Below, in pieces: positions 24,138 to 33,479 of a stretch of DNA of 64,000 nucleotides. This stretch comes from Coprobacter fastidiosus (lineage in GTDB: Bacteria > Bacteroidota > Bacteroidia > Bacteroidales > Coprobacteraceae), in assembly GCF_030296935.1 (NCBI RefSeq), contig NZ_AP028032.1:2480001-2544000 (forward strand). Direction: 5' to 3'. The position numbers and the translations under genes were made by a program. The notes under the pieces are model-generated. The model ran no database searches and was not told the origin of the DNA. It saw only the letters and a program-made list of their open reading frames with translations. The first letter of the stretch is position 1, and each line of letters begins with the position of its first letter.

Positions 24138-24247
24138 ATCTATTTTTTTATGTGTATTATGTATAATTTTACTCTTTCGAGACTATTTGCGAAAATTTTT
24201 CGATTGTTCTATTTGCTCAGTCCGAAAAACAGAATTTGCATAAGAGG

Positions 24248-24283
24248 AATAAAAAGAGGCACATAAAAGCACCTCTTTTTATT
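24248..24283 (-). terminator. Hairpin terminator after the GH99-like lipoprotein gene
   Basis: AATAAAAAGAGG pairs with CCTCTTTTTATT around CACATAAAAGCA, with T-rich flanks on both strands. It lies 12 bp after the stop at 24295. It probably separates the last gene of the locus or lowers its expression. Confidence 0.7.
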
Positions 24284-24294
24284 CAAGTAGATTG

Positions 24295-25629
24295 TTATTT
24301 TACTTTAAATTGATCTTTTACCATATCGAGATATAGAAGTCCATAACCTTTTCCATACGACGGGTCAGTCGGCTCTATTCCCGAATCGTATGTCCAATCA
24401 TTAAATGAATCGATCAATACCATTGGATTTGTTCCAAGATTCATTTTTGCGAGGTTACACATTGTCCAGAATCGTTCTTGAGTTTTAGGCATCCATGGAT
24501 AATTGGAGTTATTCTCGCTTGCTACGTATTGAGAATAACCGGGAGAAGCTGAAGGAACGAAATCGACGTTATAGTGCGACCAGAAATATTCTTTGTTATA
24601 TTTATAGTTTTCATTTACGAACTGGTCAAACATGATTACCCGTTCTTGTTGATTACCCCCTACTGCACACATATTTTTCATAGTTACGGCATCAACTTTA
24701 CCTGATAAATAAAAATAGTGGAATCGTGCAGGAGGAGTCCATGCTCCTTGTTGAGCAATAAGATACATCTCTTTTCCGGTGTGTTTGCGCACCGTATCTC
24801 GGATTGCCGTGTACATGTGATAAGAGTCGCTGCTGTACAGTTTGTTAGCATCCGCTATTACGACGACAGGACGTCCACCTGTATGGTAATAGTTCGGATC
24901 AGAGAAATAATCCGAAATCCGTTTGAAATAACTGCAAATACGATCAGCTCGGGATATCAATGTATCGACACGCGTTGTCACGACAATGTCCATTCCTGGA
25001 TTATTTATATCCGGAATCGTATCTAAGACTGGATATGTTTTTCTCGTCTTTGCAACGGTTTCTACGAGGTTATTTTGATTTAAATCGGAACATACACTGT
25101 TCATGTTAACCATTAAAGCAAATTTTACACCGTTTAGCTCTACTTTCGGCAATGTATCGTTCTTTCCGCATACCATATCGATGAATGCAGTATCCCGTCC
25201 GATATTTAACGGATAGATGTCGTTGGCATTTTCGTTGACTCCGGGGAGAACCATAAAGTCAATGCGGCCATAGTTACACCATTCTATGATTTTCTGCATG
25301 GCTCGTGCACCGATTGTATCTGCGGCCAAATGGTATTTACCCGGTTCTGTTTCTTCCGGAATATCATGCCAAGGTTTTGTATTTGGACCGAGTTTGCCGG
25401 CAGCAAGGTCCTGTTCTTGCGTGATGCGTGTCCACTGGTCTATATTGGTTTCCAGTGGAGCTTGCGGATTGTAGAGATATACTCCTACCGGAATATCTTG
25501 TGTTACTTTTACCTCCTCAATTTCATAGTTCAACCAATAATCATCGATCGAAGGGTTGTCGTCTTTACAGGAAGTAACAATGATACCCGCTGATAGCAGG
25601 CTGTATATTAATAATTTATTTACTTTCAT
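24295..25629 (-). CDS. GH99/GH71-like lipoprotein in the SusE position
   Basis: 444 residues with a lipoprotein signal (LLSAGIIVTSC, Cys lipobox near residue 21). After a short spacer it has VGVYLYNPQAP, IDFMVLPGVNEN, GRPVVVIADANKLYS and, near the C-terminus, VLIDSFNDWTYDSGIEP followed by YGKGYGLLYL. This recalls the C-terminal active-site strand of GH99/WbsX-like barrels. It follows susD where a SusE/SusF surface glycan-binding protein would be expected, so it may be an enzyme or a binding protein built on an enzyme fold. It lies 30 bp after susD. Confidence 0.65.
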   Translation of the reverse strand: MKVNKLLIYSLLSAGIIVTSCKDDNPSIDDYWLNYEIEEVKVTQDIPVGVYLYNPQAPLETNIDQWTRITQEQDLAAGKLGPNTKPWHDIPEETEPGKYHLAADTIGARAMQKIIEWCNYGRIDFMVLPGVNENANDIYPLNIGRDTAFIDMVCGKNDTLPKVELNGVKFALMVNMNSVCSDLNQNNLVETVAKTRKTYPVLDTIPDINNPGMDIVVTTRVDTLISRADRICSYFKRISDYFSDPNYYHTGGRPVVVIADANKLYSSDSYHMYTAIRDTVRKHTGKEMYLIAQQGAWTPPARFHYFYLSGKVDAVTMKNMCAVGGNQQERVIMFDQFVNENYKYNKEYFWSHYNVDFVPSASPGYSQYVASENNSNYPWMPKTQERFWTMCNLAKMNLGTNPMVLIDSFNDWTYDSGIEPTDPSYGKGYGLLYLDMVKDQFKVK

Positions 25630-25659
25630 GTAGTTTTATATTTTACTGTAAATACTAAA

Positions 25660-27687
25660 TTAGTCTATCAAATAACCGCTTTTAAGTACTGATATAAGTT
25701 CGTAATCCAACGCTTTGACCAGAGCTTTATCTTCGTTTGTTTCTCCGGATACTTTTTTAGCATAGTCAACTAATTCTTCATAGGTTGTTCCATACAGGTG
25801 CTCAAAGTATTCGGCACGGAAGAAGATTACTTTTGTTCCCAAATACAACTCGTCGGCGGTATCAATTGCCGGATCTTTTTTCGCAAATCCCAAACTGGTC
25901 CAAATATTATCACCCCATCTGTCAGGACGGGCATACGGACTTGTTTTTTGCAGATTATCCACGGCTTTATAGTATTCGGTTTTGTTTTGATAAGTTTCTG
26001 ATAACGGATATATCATACGTTCTGTCCAAAAGTTGTAGACTGTATTTAATCCATCTACGTTGGAAGATGCTCCACCTGAAATAAACGGTGGCCAACCCAT
26101 GGAACGGGTACGGCGTTCAAGATTCCAACCTTCTATACCGTTAAAGAAATCGGCAATATAACGTTGCTTATAGATTTGTTCTAACTGCCCTTCTTGTCCG
26201 TTTGAACCTGTAATTTTAGCTTGGTATAAACCTCGACTATCCTTAAATCCGACTTTATCCGTACCCCATTTAATACCGTCTTGAGCCAAATATTCTTCAA
26301 CTCCGGAAATATCATATTGGGCAAATGAGGCACGAATACCGTCTTCGTAATATTCTTGAGCGCTCTTGCTGCCTAATCCGAACAATACTTTAGCTTCGGC
26401 TTTCAAGAAGCAGGCATCTGCCCAATTTAAGATACGGAATTTGGCGTCGATCTTGATAAATTCTTCTTTGACATAAGAGGGATTATATACACTTCGTGTA
26501 TTTAATGGGTCTGTTGTTCGTTCGGTTGTACTTCCGGGACGGTAAGCGGCTTCCCAAGTAGATGGCATTCTAACCTGCTCACGCATCGGAACATAAGGAA
26601 CCGAATGCCCTACGATAACAGAATCTCGACGGAAATCGTTCATCCCGTCCATGGTATGATTAAGCCAATCAGTACAATTTAATACATCGCAAACATGAGG
26701 ACGAGTGATCGTATCCCGAACCTGGAATTGTTTGTCTGCCGCAGTCCCGCGGGCATTCGACTTTTCTACAAAAGCTTCGATACGGGGATCGTTGAAAGTG
26801 AAAAGATACAAAGACAAATATTCAGCCAATGCCGGGAATGTTGAATCACTTAATGTCCCTGTTTCCAATGGTTTTAGCAGGCGATCCCAATAGTAGGAAC
26901 GGTCAGCGGCACGGTCGGTTCCCCATTGCGGCTGTACGATTTCGTCCACCGAGGCAATCAGCCAGTCTTCGTGTTCCATGGCTTTAGCAGCATGTTCTCT
27001 TGCCAGATCCATGCTGAGATTTTGCGACTGCATAGCTACATTCAAACGCAGTGTATTGGCAAATTTTCTCCATTTGGCGATATTTGTTAATGCCGTAGCA
27101 GTATTTGTCGTTATTCCGAAAACGGGATCTTGCATCAACACATCTGCTGTGTAGGGAGTTTCCGGATCGTATAAATTTACAGCATCATCCAATAATTTTA
27201 AAATGTTTGTATAGACTTCGAGTTCCGTATCGTATTTGAAATCTCGTTTGTTGGAATTTCCGACCAGCATAGCATCGCTCATCGGTATGCCACCATACAT
27301 AGATACCATTACATAATATATGTATGCTTTCCATGTTTTGGCAATTGCAGAACGGTTTTCAAAACCTTCCTTTCCTTCATATTCTAATTCACAATCATTT
27401 AAATCTCGTAAGATATCGACATAAAATTTCTTGTAATATCCGTTGCCTTCATCTTGAGAGGGTGTTGTTCTAAAACCTAACACTAAGTAGCGAGCAAACA
27501 AGTTCCCATTCATAAAATTGAATTCGGCTACCGTATTCATTGTCCGGTACACGGTACCGGCAAAGATGTTCGGCAGTTCCGCTTCATACATCTTGTTACT
27601 ATTTGTATTAACTTCTTCAAATTTATCGACGCATCCGAACAGACTTCCGATAAAAACGAGAAGACATATATAGGCTATCTTTTTCAT
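25660..27687 (-). CDS. SusD/RagB-family outer-membrane glycan-binding lipoprotein
   Basis: 675 residues with a lipoprotein signal (YICLLVFIGSLFGC) followed by VDKFEEVNTNSNKMYEA, the start typical of the SusD-like nutrient-binding group. The tetratricopeptide-like helical half includes IAKTWKAYIYYVMVSMYGGI and RDLNDCELEYEG; the C-terminus has SLGFAKKDPAID. It is longer than the common ~550 residues. It lies 18 bp after the SusC gene and should form the lid of that transporter. Confidence 0.93.
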   Translation of the reverse strand: MKKIAYICLLVFIGSLFGCVDKFEEVNTNSNKMYEAELPNIFAGTVYRTMNTVAEFNFMNGNLFARYLVLGFRTTPSQDEGNGYYKKFYVDILRDLNDCELEYEGKEGFENRSAIAKTWKAYIYYVMVSMYGGIPMSDAMLVGNSNKRDFKYDTELEVYTNILKLLDDAVNLYDPETPYTADVLMQDPVFGITTNTATALTNIAKWRKFANTLRLNVAMQSQNLSMDLAREHAAKAMEHEDWLIASVDEIVQPQWGTDRAADRSYYWDRLLKPLETGTLSDSTFPALAEYLSLYLFTFNDPRIEAFVEKSNARGTAADKQFQVRDTITRPHVCDVLNCTDWLNHTMDGMNDFRRDSVIVGHSVPYVPMREQVRMPSTWEAAYRPGSTTERTTDPLNTRSVYNPSYVKEEFIKIDAKFRILNWADACFLKAEAKVLFGLGSKSAQEYYEDGIRASFAQYDISGVEEYLAQDGIKWGTDKVGFKDSRGLYQAKITGSNGQEGQLEQIYKQRYIADFFNGIEGWNLERRTRSMGWPPFISGGASSNVDGLNTVYNFWTERMIYPLSETYQNKTEYYKAVDNLQKTSPYARPDRWGDNIWTSLGFAKKDPAIDTADELYLGTKVIFFRAEYFEHLYGTTYEELVDYAKKVSGETNEDKALVKALDYELISVLKSGYLID

Positions 27688-27705
27688 ATTCTATAATTAT
27701 ATATA

Positions 27706-30700
27706 TTAGAATGATACTTTAATATCGAAACCATAAGTTGCCGAAGGTTGGGCATATCCTTCTTCAAATCCCTGTGCATTTCCGGTAGTACGGGTTGCTT
27801 CCGGATCGATTCCTTTCGGAGTGTTCTGGAATAATATAGCAACGTTACGACCCACAGCAGATACTCTGACGCTTTTCAGCGGAGTTTTTTGTAACCATTT
27901 TTTGGGAATCGTATAACCGATGCTGATCTCTCTCAGTTTGATATAGCTGGCATCATAGATGTAGCGTTTCATACTTGAAGTGTTATTGTGTGTCCAATGT
28001 ACAGTCGGATTTACCCAAGACATATTCGGTTTTCCTGCCCATTCGCCTTCGGACTCGTCATATACGGCATTTTCCATATATATACCTTTGGGACGGTCTC
28101 CATCAGGATAGAGAACAGCATTATTCTTTAAGTCTGCACCTGGAGTTACCGTATTACCAATGTCCATGATACCATGCATTTCATTGTCGGTTTCTCCGAG
28201 AATACGTTTTGCCATCAAAAATTCGGAGCGTCCTTCAAGAGATTGTACGGTTTGCCCGTCGATAGCACCTTGCCAAGCTGTACGGGAAAGGAAATTTCCT
28301 CCTTTTTTGAAATCGATCATCAAGTTGAAGTCGAAGTCCCATACTCGAACTGAGTTTCTCCATCCTCCGATCCAGTCCGGTTGGACGTTTGCCAATACTT
28401 GGTCTGATACATATTTAGGACGACCATCAAGTTGTACGCATATTTTACCGTTTTCGTCCCGTTTGTAGTCATTCCCGTACAAAGTTCCGTAGGGTTCGCC
28501 TACTACGGCGTATAGTTTAACTCCATTTACGCCGCTTCCTAACTCATAACGATCCATTCCATCGATAAGAGAGACGATTTTTGAGTTATTTTTTGCCCAG
28601 TTGAATGTCGTGGTCCATGTTACTAATTTGGTTTGTACCGGAATTGCGGTAACTGTTAGTTCATGTCCCCAGTTTTTAACTTCACCGGCGTTGTACATCA
28701 TTTGCGTATAACCGGATACCGGAGAGATATCTCCACGTATGATCTGATCTTTTGTCCGTTTGTTATAATAAGTATAGTCTATCGACAGACGGCTATCCAA
28801 GAATCGAAGATCTGCACCGATTTCTCCAGATAGTGTTTTTTCAGGTTTCAGATTCGGATTTTTTCGGGTGGATTCTCCGTTATAATAAGCAATTCCATTA
28901 AACAAACCGGCATAGGAGTATCCATTATATAGATTGTCAAAACCGGTATCATTTCCTACTTGAGCAAAAGATCCGCGTAATTTGGCGAATGAAAGAATAT
29001 TTTTATCTATTTCGATCATATCGGTAAATACAAGACCTGCACCGGCAGAGTAGTAGAAATAGGAGCAATTGTCGATCGGTAGGGCCGAAGACCATTCGTT
29101 ACGTGCTGTAAGGTCTAAGTATGCACCTTTATATCCTACGGAAAGCATTCCAAAAACTGCTTCTTTCCATTTGTTGCTTTCTCCTTCGCTGGTCGTCGGG
29201 TTCCCGGCATTGTTGGCAAGACTCGTAAAATCGGCTTTCAATAACTGATTGACTTTAGAATCGGTCTGTTCTGATTTTATCTGTTGATGAGACAATCCTA
29301 AGTTGGCATTGATACTTACATCCCCGAAACGTTGGTTGTACATTAATATTCCTTCATAATTATTGTTCATTGCAATTCGATTACGTACATTGTATTCTCC
29401 GTCGGTATCCCATGGGGAATTGTAGTTGGTAAATGCCCATGCCCGAGTTGTTTGCATATCGGTTGCGGCACGTAATCTCAGCTTCAAATAGTTGGTAAAA
29501 GTTACATTCAATGTAACATTTCCCATAAACCAATGCTTATAGTCTTCATTGGAAAGTTCATTCAATAGCCAGAACGGATTGTTAAATCCCCGTTGTGTTT
29601 TTGCTGTTCCATCCGGATTTTTCCAAGGAATCAATTCGTCCATTGTTGCGTCGCGCGGCAAGTTGGCAACCACCCAAAGTGGATTACGGTTAGAACTTCC
29701 TCGAAATCCACGATTGTCGGCATGTTCATATACGTAACGAGCACCTAAATCCATACTTAAGAAATTCGTGAATTTAGCAGTAGAGTTCAAGTTGAAGTTG
29801 TGACGATCTAAATTGTTGAAATTTTTCAAGATATCATCGGCATGAATATTGGTATAAGAGAAACGGAAACTTCCATTATCCATTACTTTATCGAAAGAGA
29901 CACTGTTGGTAATCGCTTTACCTACTTGGTACATATTTTCGATTGTTTCTTTGGCGGGAGAGTATTGTTTAATTTCGCCATTACGTCCTACTACATCGAA
30001 TCCCAACATCGGGAGTCCCCAACAACGTTGGTCTTGTCCGGCCATATTGGGGTTAAAAATTCCATAGGGAAGGTTTGGATCGTATGAGTAACCGTTACCT
30101 GATGCTGTATAATAATTAAATCCTCTTTCAAAACCTGTATTTTGTCCTGATCCGTATATATTTTGATAAGTAGGATATTGCATCAGGGTACTGAACATCA
30201 TATTGAAGTTATAGCTGACACCTAATCCTGCTTTACGGGTTGCTTTCTTGGTCGTAATCAAAATAACTCCATTCGCACCGTCCGATCCGTATAAAGCGGA
30301 AGCATTTGCACCTTTCAGAACTTCTATACTTTCGATTTCATCCGGACTGATATTATTTGCCGGGTTACCGTAATCGAGGTCACCGCTTTCTCCCATATCG
30401 TTCATAATGGGTACACCGTCGATAACGTATAACGGTTGGTTATTCCCGGACAAAGAGCCGTTACCACGGATAACTACACGTGTAGATGCCAATGGTCCGC
30501 CATTTCCGATTACCTGAAGGCCTGCGACTTTACCGGAGAGCATATCCAGCATGTTCGAAGCTCGCACATCGCTCATCGATTCCGTATTTACTGTTTGTCG
30601 GGCATACGACAAGGATTTTGCATCACGGGTGATACCGAGAGCCGTTACGACGACTTCGTTCAATGCTTTAGAGTTCTCTTTTAACGTAATCCGGAAATTG

Positions 30701-31026
30701 GTTTTATCTCCGATTCTGATTGTTTGAGGCTCAAAGCCTATAAAACTTACCCGTAAGGTCGATTTGGGTGGAACACTTAGAGTAAAGTTTCCTTTGTAAT
30801 CGGTCATCGTTCCTTTAGAGGACCCGACAACAGATACGTTTGCACCCGTAACAGGTTCTCCGGAAGCATCGAGAACAGATCCGGAAATCTTTATTTCAGA
30901 ATTCTGAGCGTGGAGTAGCTGTACGCAGAGGAATAGCCCCACTATCCAAGCAATACGGAAACAAGATGTCCATTGCAAGAAATACGTTAGCGCATTTCTC
31001 CATGTAGTTTTTTTAGGTATTTCCAT
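27706..31026 (-). CDS. SusC/RagA-family TonB-dependent outer-membrane transporter
   Basis: 1,106 residues from the ATG at 31026 (MEIPKKTTWRNALTYF). The longer reading from 31080 adds 18 residues ahead of the signal and runs into the upstream hairpin region. Order: signal peptide, carboxypeptidase-like beta-sandwich (ISGSVLDASGEPVTGANVSV, ~40-120), plug domain (LDMLSGKVAGLQVIGNG, PLYVIDGVPI, VLKGANASALYGSDGANGVI), and the 22-strand barrel ending YGFDIKVSF. It imports oligosaccharides across the outer membrane with TonB energy. It is paired with susD downstream. Confidence 0.94.
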   Translation of the reverse strand: MEIPKKTTWRNALTYFLQWTSCFRIAWIVGLFLCVQLLHAQNSEIKISGSVLDASGEPVTGANVSVVGSSKGTMTDYKGNFTLSVPPKSTLRVSFIGFEPQTIRIGDKTNFRITLKENSKALNEVVVTALGITRDAKSLSYARQTVNTESMSDVRASNMLDMLSGKVAGLQVIGNGGPLASTRVVIRGNGSLSGNNQPLYVIDGVPIMNDMGESGDLDYGNPANNISPDEIESIEVLKGANASALYGSDGANGVILITTKKATRKAGLGVSYNFNMMFSTLMQYPTYQNIYGSGQNTGFERGFNYYTASGNGYSYDPNLPYGIFNPNMAGQDQRCWGLPMLGFDVVGRNGEIKQYSPAKETIENMYQVGKAITNSVSFDKVMDNGSFRFSYTNIHADDILKNFNNLDRHNFNLNSTAKFTNFLSMDLGARYVYEHADNRGFRGSSNRNPLWVVANLPRDATMDELIPWKNPDGTAKTQRGFNNPFWLLNELSNEDYKHWFMGNVTLNVTFTNYLKLRLRAATDMQTTRAWAFTNYNSPWDTDGEYNVRNRIAMNNNYEGILMYNQRFGDVSINANLGLSHQQIKSEQTDSKVNQLLKADFTSLANNAGNPTTSEGESNKWKEAVFGMLSVGYKGAYLDLTARNEWSSALPIDNCSYFYYSAGAGLVFTDMIEIDKNILSFAKLRGSFAQVGNDTGFDNLYNGYSYAGLFNGIAYYNGESTRKNPNLKPEKTLSGEIGADLRFLDSRLSIDYTYYNKRTKDQIIRGDISPVSGYTQMMYNAGEVKNWGHELTVTAIPVQTKLVTWTTTFNWAKNNSKIVSLIDGMDRYELGSGVNGVKLYAVVGEPYGTLYGNDYKRDENGKICVQLDGRPKYVSDQVLANVQPDWIGGWRNSVRVWDFDFNLMIDFKKGGNFLSRTAWQGAIDGQTVQSLEGRSEFLMAKRILGETDNEMHGIMDIGNTVTPGADLKNNAVLYPDGDRPKGIYMENAVYDESEGEWAGKPNMSWVNPTVHWTHNNTSSMKRYIYDASYIKLREISIGYTIPKKWLQKTPLKSVRVSAVGRNVAILFQNTPKGIDPEATRTTGNAQGFEEGYAQPSATYGFDIKVSF

Positions 31027-31086
31027 AAATAAAAATTTAAAATTTGTATTAGTGTGTGATATTGTATAATCGAGGTTCATAGAGAT

Positions 31087-31118
31087 ATAAAGCCGTTAGA
31101 ATGGTCTAACGACTTTAT
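31087..31118 (-). terminator. Intra-locus hairpin between the beta-helix gene and susC
   Basis: On the minus strand ATAAAGTCGTTAGA pairs with TCTAACGGCTTTAT around CCAT, using one U-G pair. The same base pair would be a C-A mismatch if transcribed on the + strand, which suggests a minus-strand RNA structure. The T-tract after it is weak. It may act as a partial terminator or a processing/stability site between the two genes. Confidence 0.6.
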
Positions 31119-31136
31119 ATCTTATCATTGTGTTTA

Positions 31137-33029
31137 TTATTTTATCCAGATTTTCTTTACTGATATTTGATTATTTAAAACAGCTTTTACAATATAGAAT
31201 CCGCTGTTGATATCGGTTATTTCCATGCTGCCGGTTGTTGCTTTTAATATACTTCCGTTCATATTATATAACTGAATGTTTGCATCGTTATTTCCTGTTC
31301 CGACAACGATCTCTCCATTACGGACATAGATTTCGATTTGATCTTTGTCTTCGGTTGTGTTTGCGATACTGGTAAGAGTAGGATCCCATGGATCGGAAGA
31401 GGCATCCATTTCTGCTTCAGTCATTTCGAGAGATCCTACGGCACAAGAATTTCCGGTAATTTTACGAGGATTACCCATTTGGTCTGTTGTGATACCGAAT
31501 TGTGTCAGATATTCAGCGTTACCAAAAGTAAGTCCGGGAGCATTTTCATCTATAAAAGGAACTATATATCTTTTGGGAGCGTAAATAGAGGCGTCATCCG
31601 ACAAACCGGAGGCGTTATGTATATCCCAATCCATGTCTTTTGTACTTCCCGGCATATAATTTACCGTGCAATTTATAGCTGCTCCATCAAGAATAGGATT
31701 GTTGGTCAGTCTGCCGAAATAAGTATTGTATGCTTCAAATTCTCCTTCAGCCATCGCATCTCTTAAGGTCAAATCGGAAGTTGTCATTTTACCACCGTCA
31801 ACAGCATAGTTCCCTTGGAAAAGACAATTATAAATGCGTTTAGTACAATTTGTCTTCGGATTAGTGGCATCGTTCGTAATTAAAAGACCGGCACCATGTC
31901 CACCGTTACCTTGAGTGATATTGTCTACTACCGTACAATTTACCATCGTAAATTCGCTATTTTTAGATGCTGCTCTTAAATTAATTGCAGCACCGTCGTT
32001 GATTGCCTGGTTATAGGCAAAAGTAGAATTTAAGACTTTTACTTTACTAGTATTTTTGGGAGCTATATTGTTGATTAGTAGCCCCCCACACATAGTTGCA
32101 GAGTTGGCGATAAACGAACAATCCTTGATAGTAATATCGTTACCTGCATCATCTCTGTCGGCAGTTTCATTTATGGCAATAGCGCCACCGTTGCCAGAAC
32201 TGTTTCCCATAAACAGACAATGTTCGATAGTTGCTTGAATCGGTTTACCGGCCACTAAACACCAAAACTTGATAGCACCACCCGTACCATTGATTTTGGT
32301 CGTATTTCCCATGAAAGAACAACCTACGGCAACAAGTTTTCCTCCGCACCAGTTTATTGCATTACCTTCCCGGTTTTCGTTTCCTGTAAACGTACAATTG
32401 TATAGGTTCACATCCCCAATTTCATTTTTGTGAATAGCTCCGCCTCGGCCATTGGAATCTGCATAATCTGTAGGTGAATCGGGGTTTGCGTGAGCTACGG
32501 TATTGAACATAAATTTGCAATCTTCGAATGTCGCAACTAAGTTACCTCCGATCCAGAAACCGTTTCCCCCATCGTTGATCAGATCCCGACCATTTTGGAA
32601 AGTAAGATTTTTAAAAGTAAGATTACCTCCTCCGTTCAAGCGGAACAGACGACCTTTGTGTTCCGAATCGAAACCGGATTGCAGGCCTTCACCGATCATC
32701 GTGATATTTTGCCATGCGCCACCCATAATTACAAATCCTTGGTGTCCTTTTGCTCCGGCTTGTTGATGTACATAGCCACTTGTTCTATCGGGTTTTTGAT
32801 TAGGGTCTTGAGACATCATGATCATCCCATTTACATGAATTACATCTCCTGCTTCAATTACGCTATTCAATTGGCTTAAATAAGCTACCGGAGTTTCAGG
32901 AGTTAAACCATCATTCTCGGCAGCTCCGCCATTCTCAGCAGACGCAACATAAAGGTCTTTTGCACTCAAAGAAAAAGCTGAAAACGAAAAAAGTAAGGCT
33001 GTTGCCCACAATTTTGTAGAAGTTCTCAT
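31137..33029 (-). CDS. Secreted right-handed beta-helix protein with C-terminal sorting-like domain
   Basis: 630 residues: signal peptide (LLFSFSAFSLSA), then LYVASAENGGAAENDGLTPE, a start common to Chlamydia-PMP-like and polysaccharide-lyase-like beta helices. About 100-520 is a repeated helix with units such as GGAIHKNEIGDVNLYNCTF and GNGGAIAINE. The C-terminus (EIVVGTGNNDANIQLYNMNG ... VKKIWIK) resembles the type IX sorting domain. No catalytic motif of a known lyase family is evident, so it may bind or cut the glycan of this locus. It is encoded upstream of susC. Confidence 0.7.
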   Translation of the reverse strand: MRTSTKLWATALLFSFSAFSLSAKDLYVASAENGGAAENDGLTPETPVAYLSQLNSVIEAGDVIHVNGMIMMSQDPNQKPDRTSGYVHQQAGAKGHQGFVIMGGAWQNITMIGEGLQSGFDSEHKGRLFRLNGGGNLTFKNLTFQNGRDLINDGGNGFWIGGNLVATFEDCKFMFNTVAHANPDSPTDYADSNGRGGAIHKNEIGDVNLYNCTFTGNENREGNAINWCGGKLVAVGCSFMGNTTKINGTGGAIKFWCLVAGKPIQATIEHCLFMGNSSGNGGAIAINETADRDDAGNDITIKDCSFIANSATMCGGLLINNIAPKNTSKVKVLNSTFAYNQAINDGAAINLRAASKNSEFTMVNCTVVDNITQGNGGHGAGLLITNDATNPKTNCTKRIYNCLFQGNYAVDGGKMTTSDLTLRDAMAEGEFEAYNTYFGRLTNNPILDGAAINCTVNYMPGSTKDMDWDIHNASGLSDDASIYAPKRYIVPFIDENAPGLTFGNAEYLTQFGITTDQMGNPRKITGNSCAVGSLEMTEAEMDASSDPWDPTLTSIANTTEDKDQIEIYVRNGEIVVGTGNNDANIQLYNMNGSILKATTGSMEITDINSGFYIVKAVLNNQISVKKIWIK

Positions 33030-33401
33030 AAGTAAAAATTTAGAGTTAATGAATATTGTGAATTCTGTATTTTCAAGAAGAAGCTAAGTTTTTTGGTAAT
33101 TTAGATCAGGCTCTTCTTAAAACTTGTTACAAAAGAAATTTGGTGATATTAAAAATGCTCAACTACATTGTTACAAACTGTATTAAATTCTTATTAAATT
33201 GATTTTAATATTCCTGATATGAGAATTATAATTTTAGGACTACTATGTTAATAATATAAATACCTGTGAATTAGTGATAAACAATATTATTATAAAAAGA
33301 GACCTATATTGGGGGAACGATTATTGATTCCAGTAATAAAAAGATATATTAAACCGAGAATTTATATTTATATGGTGATACAGAATAGGTCGAGTGTTTT
33401 T
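33030..33401. other. Intergenic region upstream of the beta-helix gene
   Basis: About 370 bp, very AT-rich. No frame, RNA gene or TAnnTTTG box was recognised on the minus strand, although it should contain the promoter of the gene at 33029. The minus-strand sequence just before that start (TAAATTTTTACTTATG) nearly matches the one before susC (TAAATTTTTATTTATG). Confidence 0.45.
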
Positions 33402-33452
33402 AATGAAGTACCCCCTAAAAGTTTTTTATCTACTTTTAGGGGGTACTTCATT
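33402..33452. repeat. Perfect 20-bp inverted repeat, copy 1 of a paired element
   Basis: AATGAAGTACCCCCTAAAAG and its exact complement flank an 11-nt loop TTTTTTATCTA. A related element at 36642-36699, read on the other strand, keeps the loop (CTTTTATCTA) and the AATGAAG and CCCTAAAAG parts of the stem, while the middle of the stem differs with compensating changes. The two copies bracket the gene at 33480-36506 in opposite orientation. This one has a T-run only on the + strand, where no gene needs a terminator. Confidence 0.85.
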
Positions 33453-33479
33453 TTTATATTAAATGGCTTGTGAAATCTT

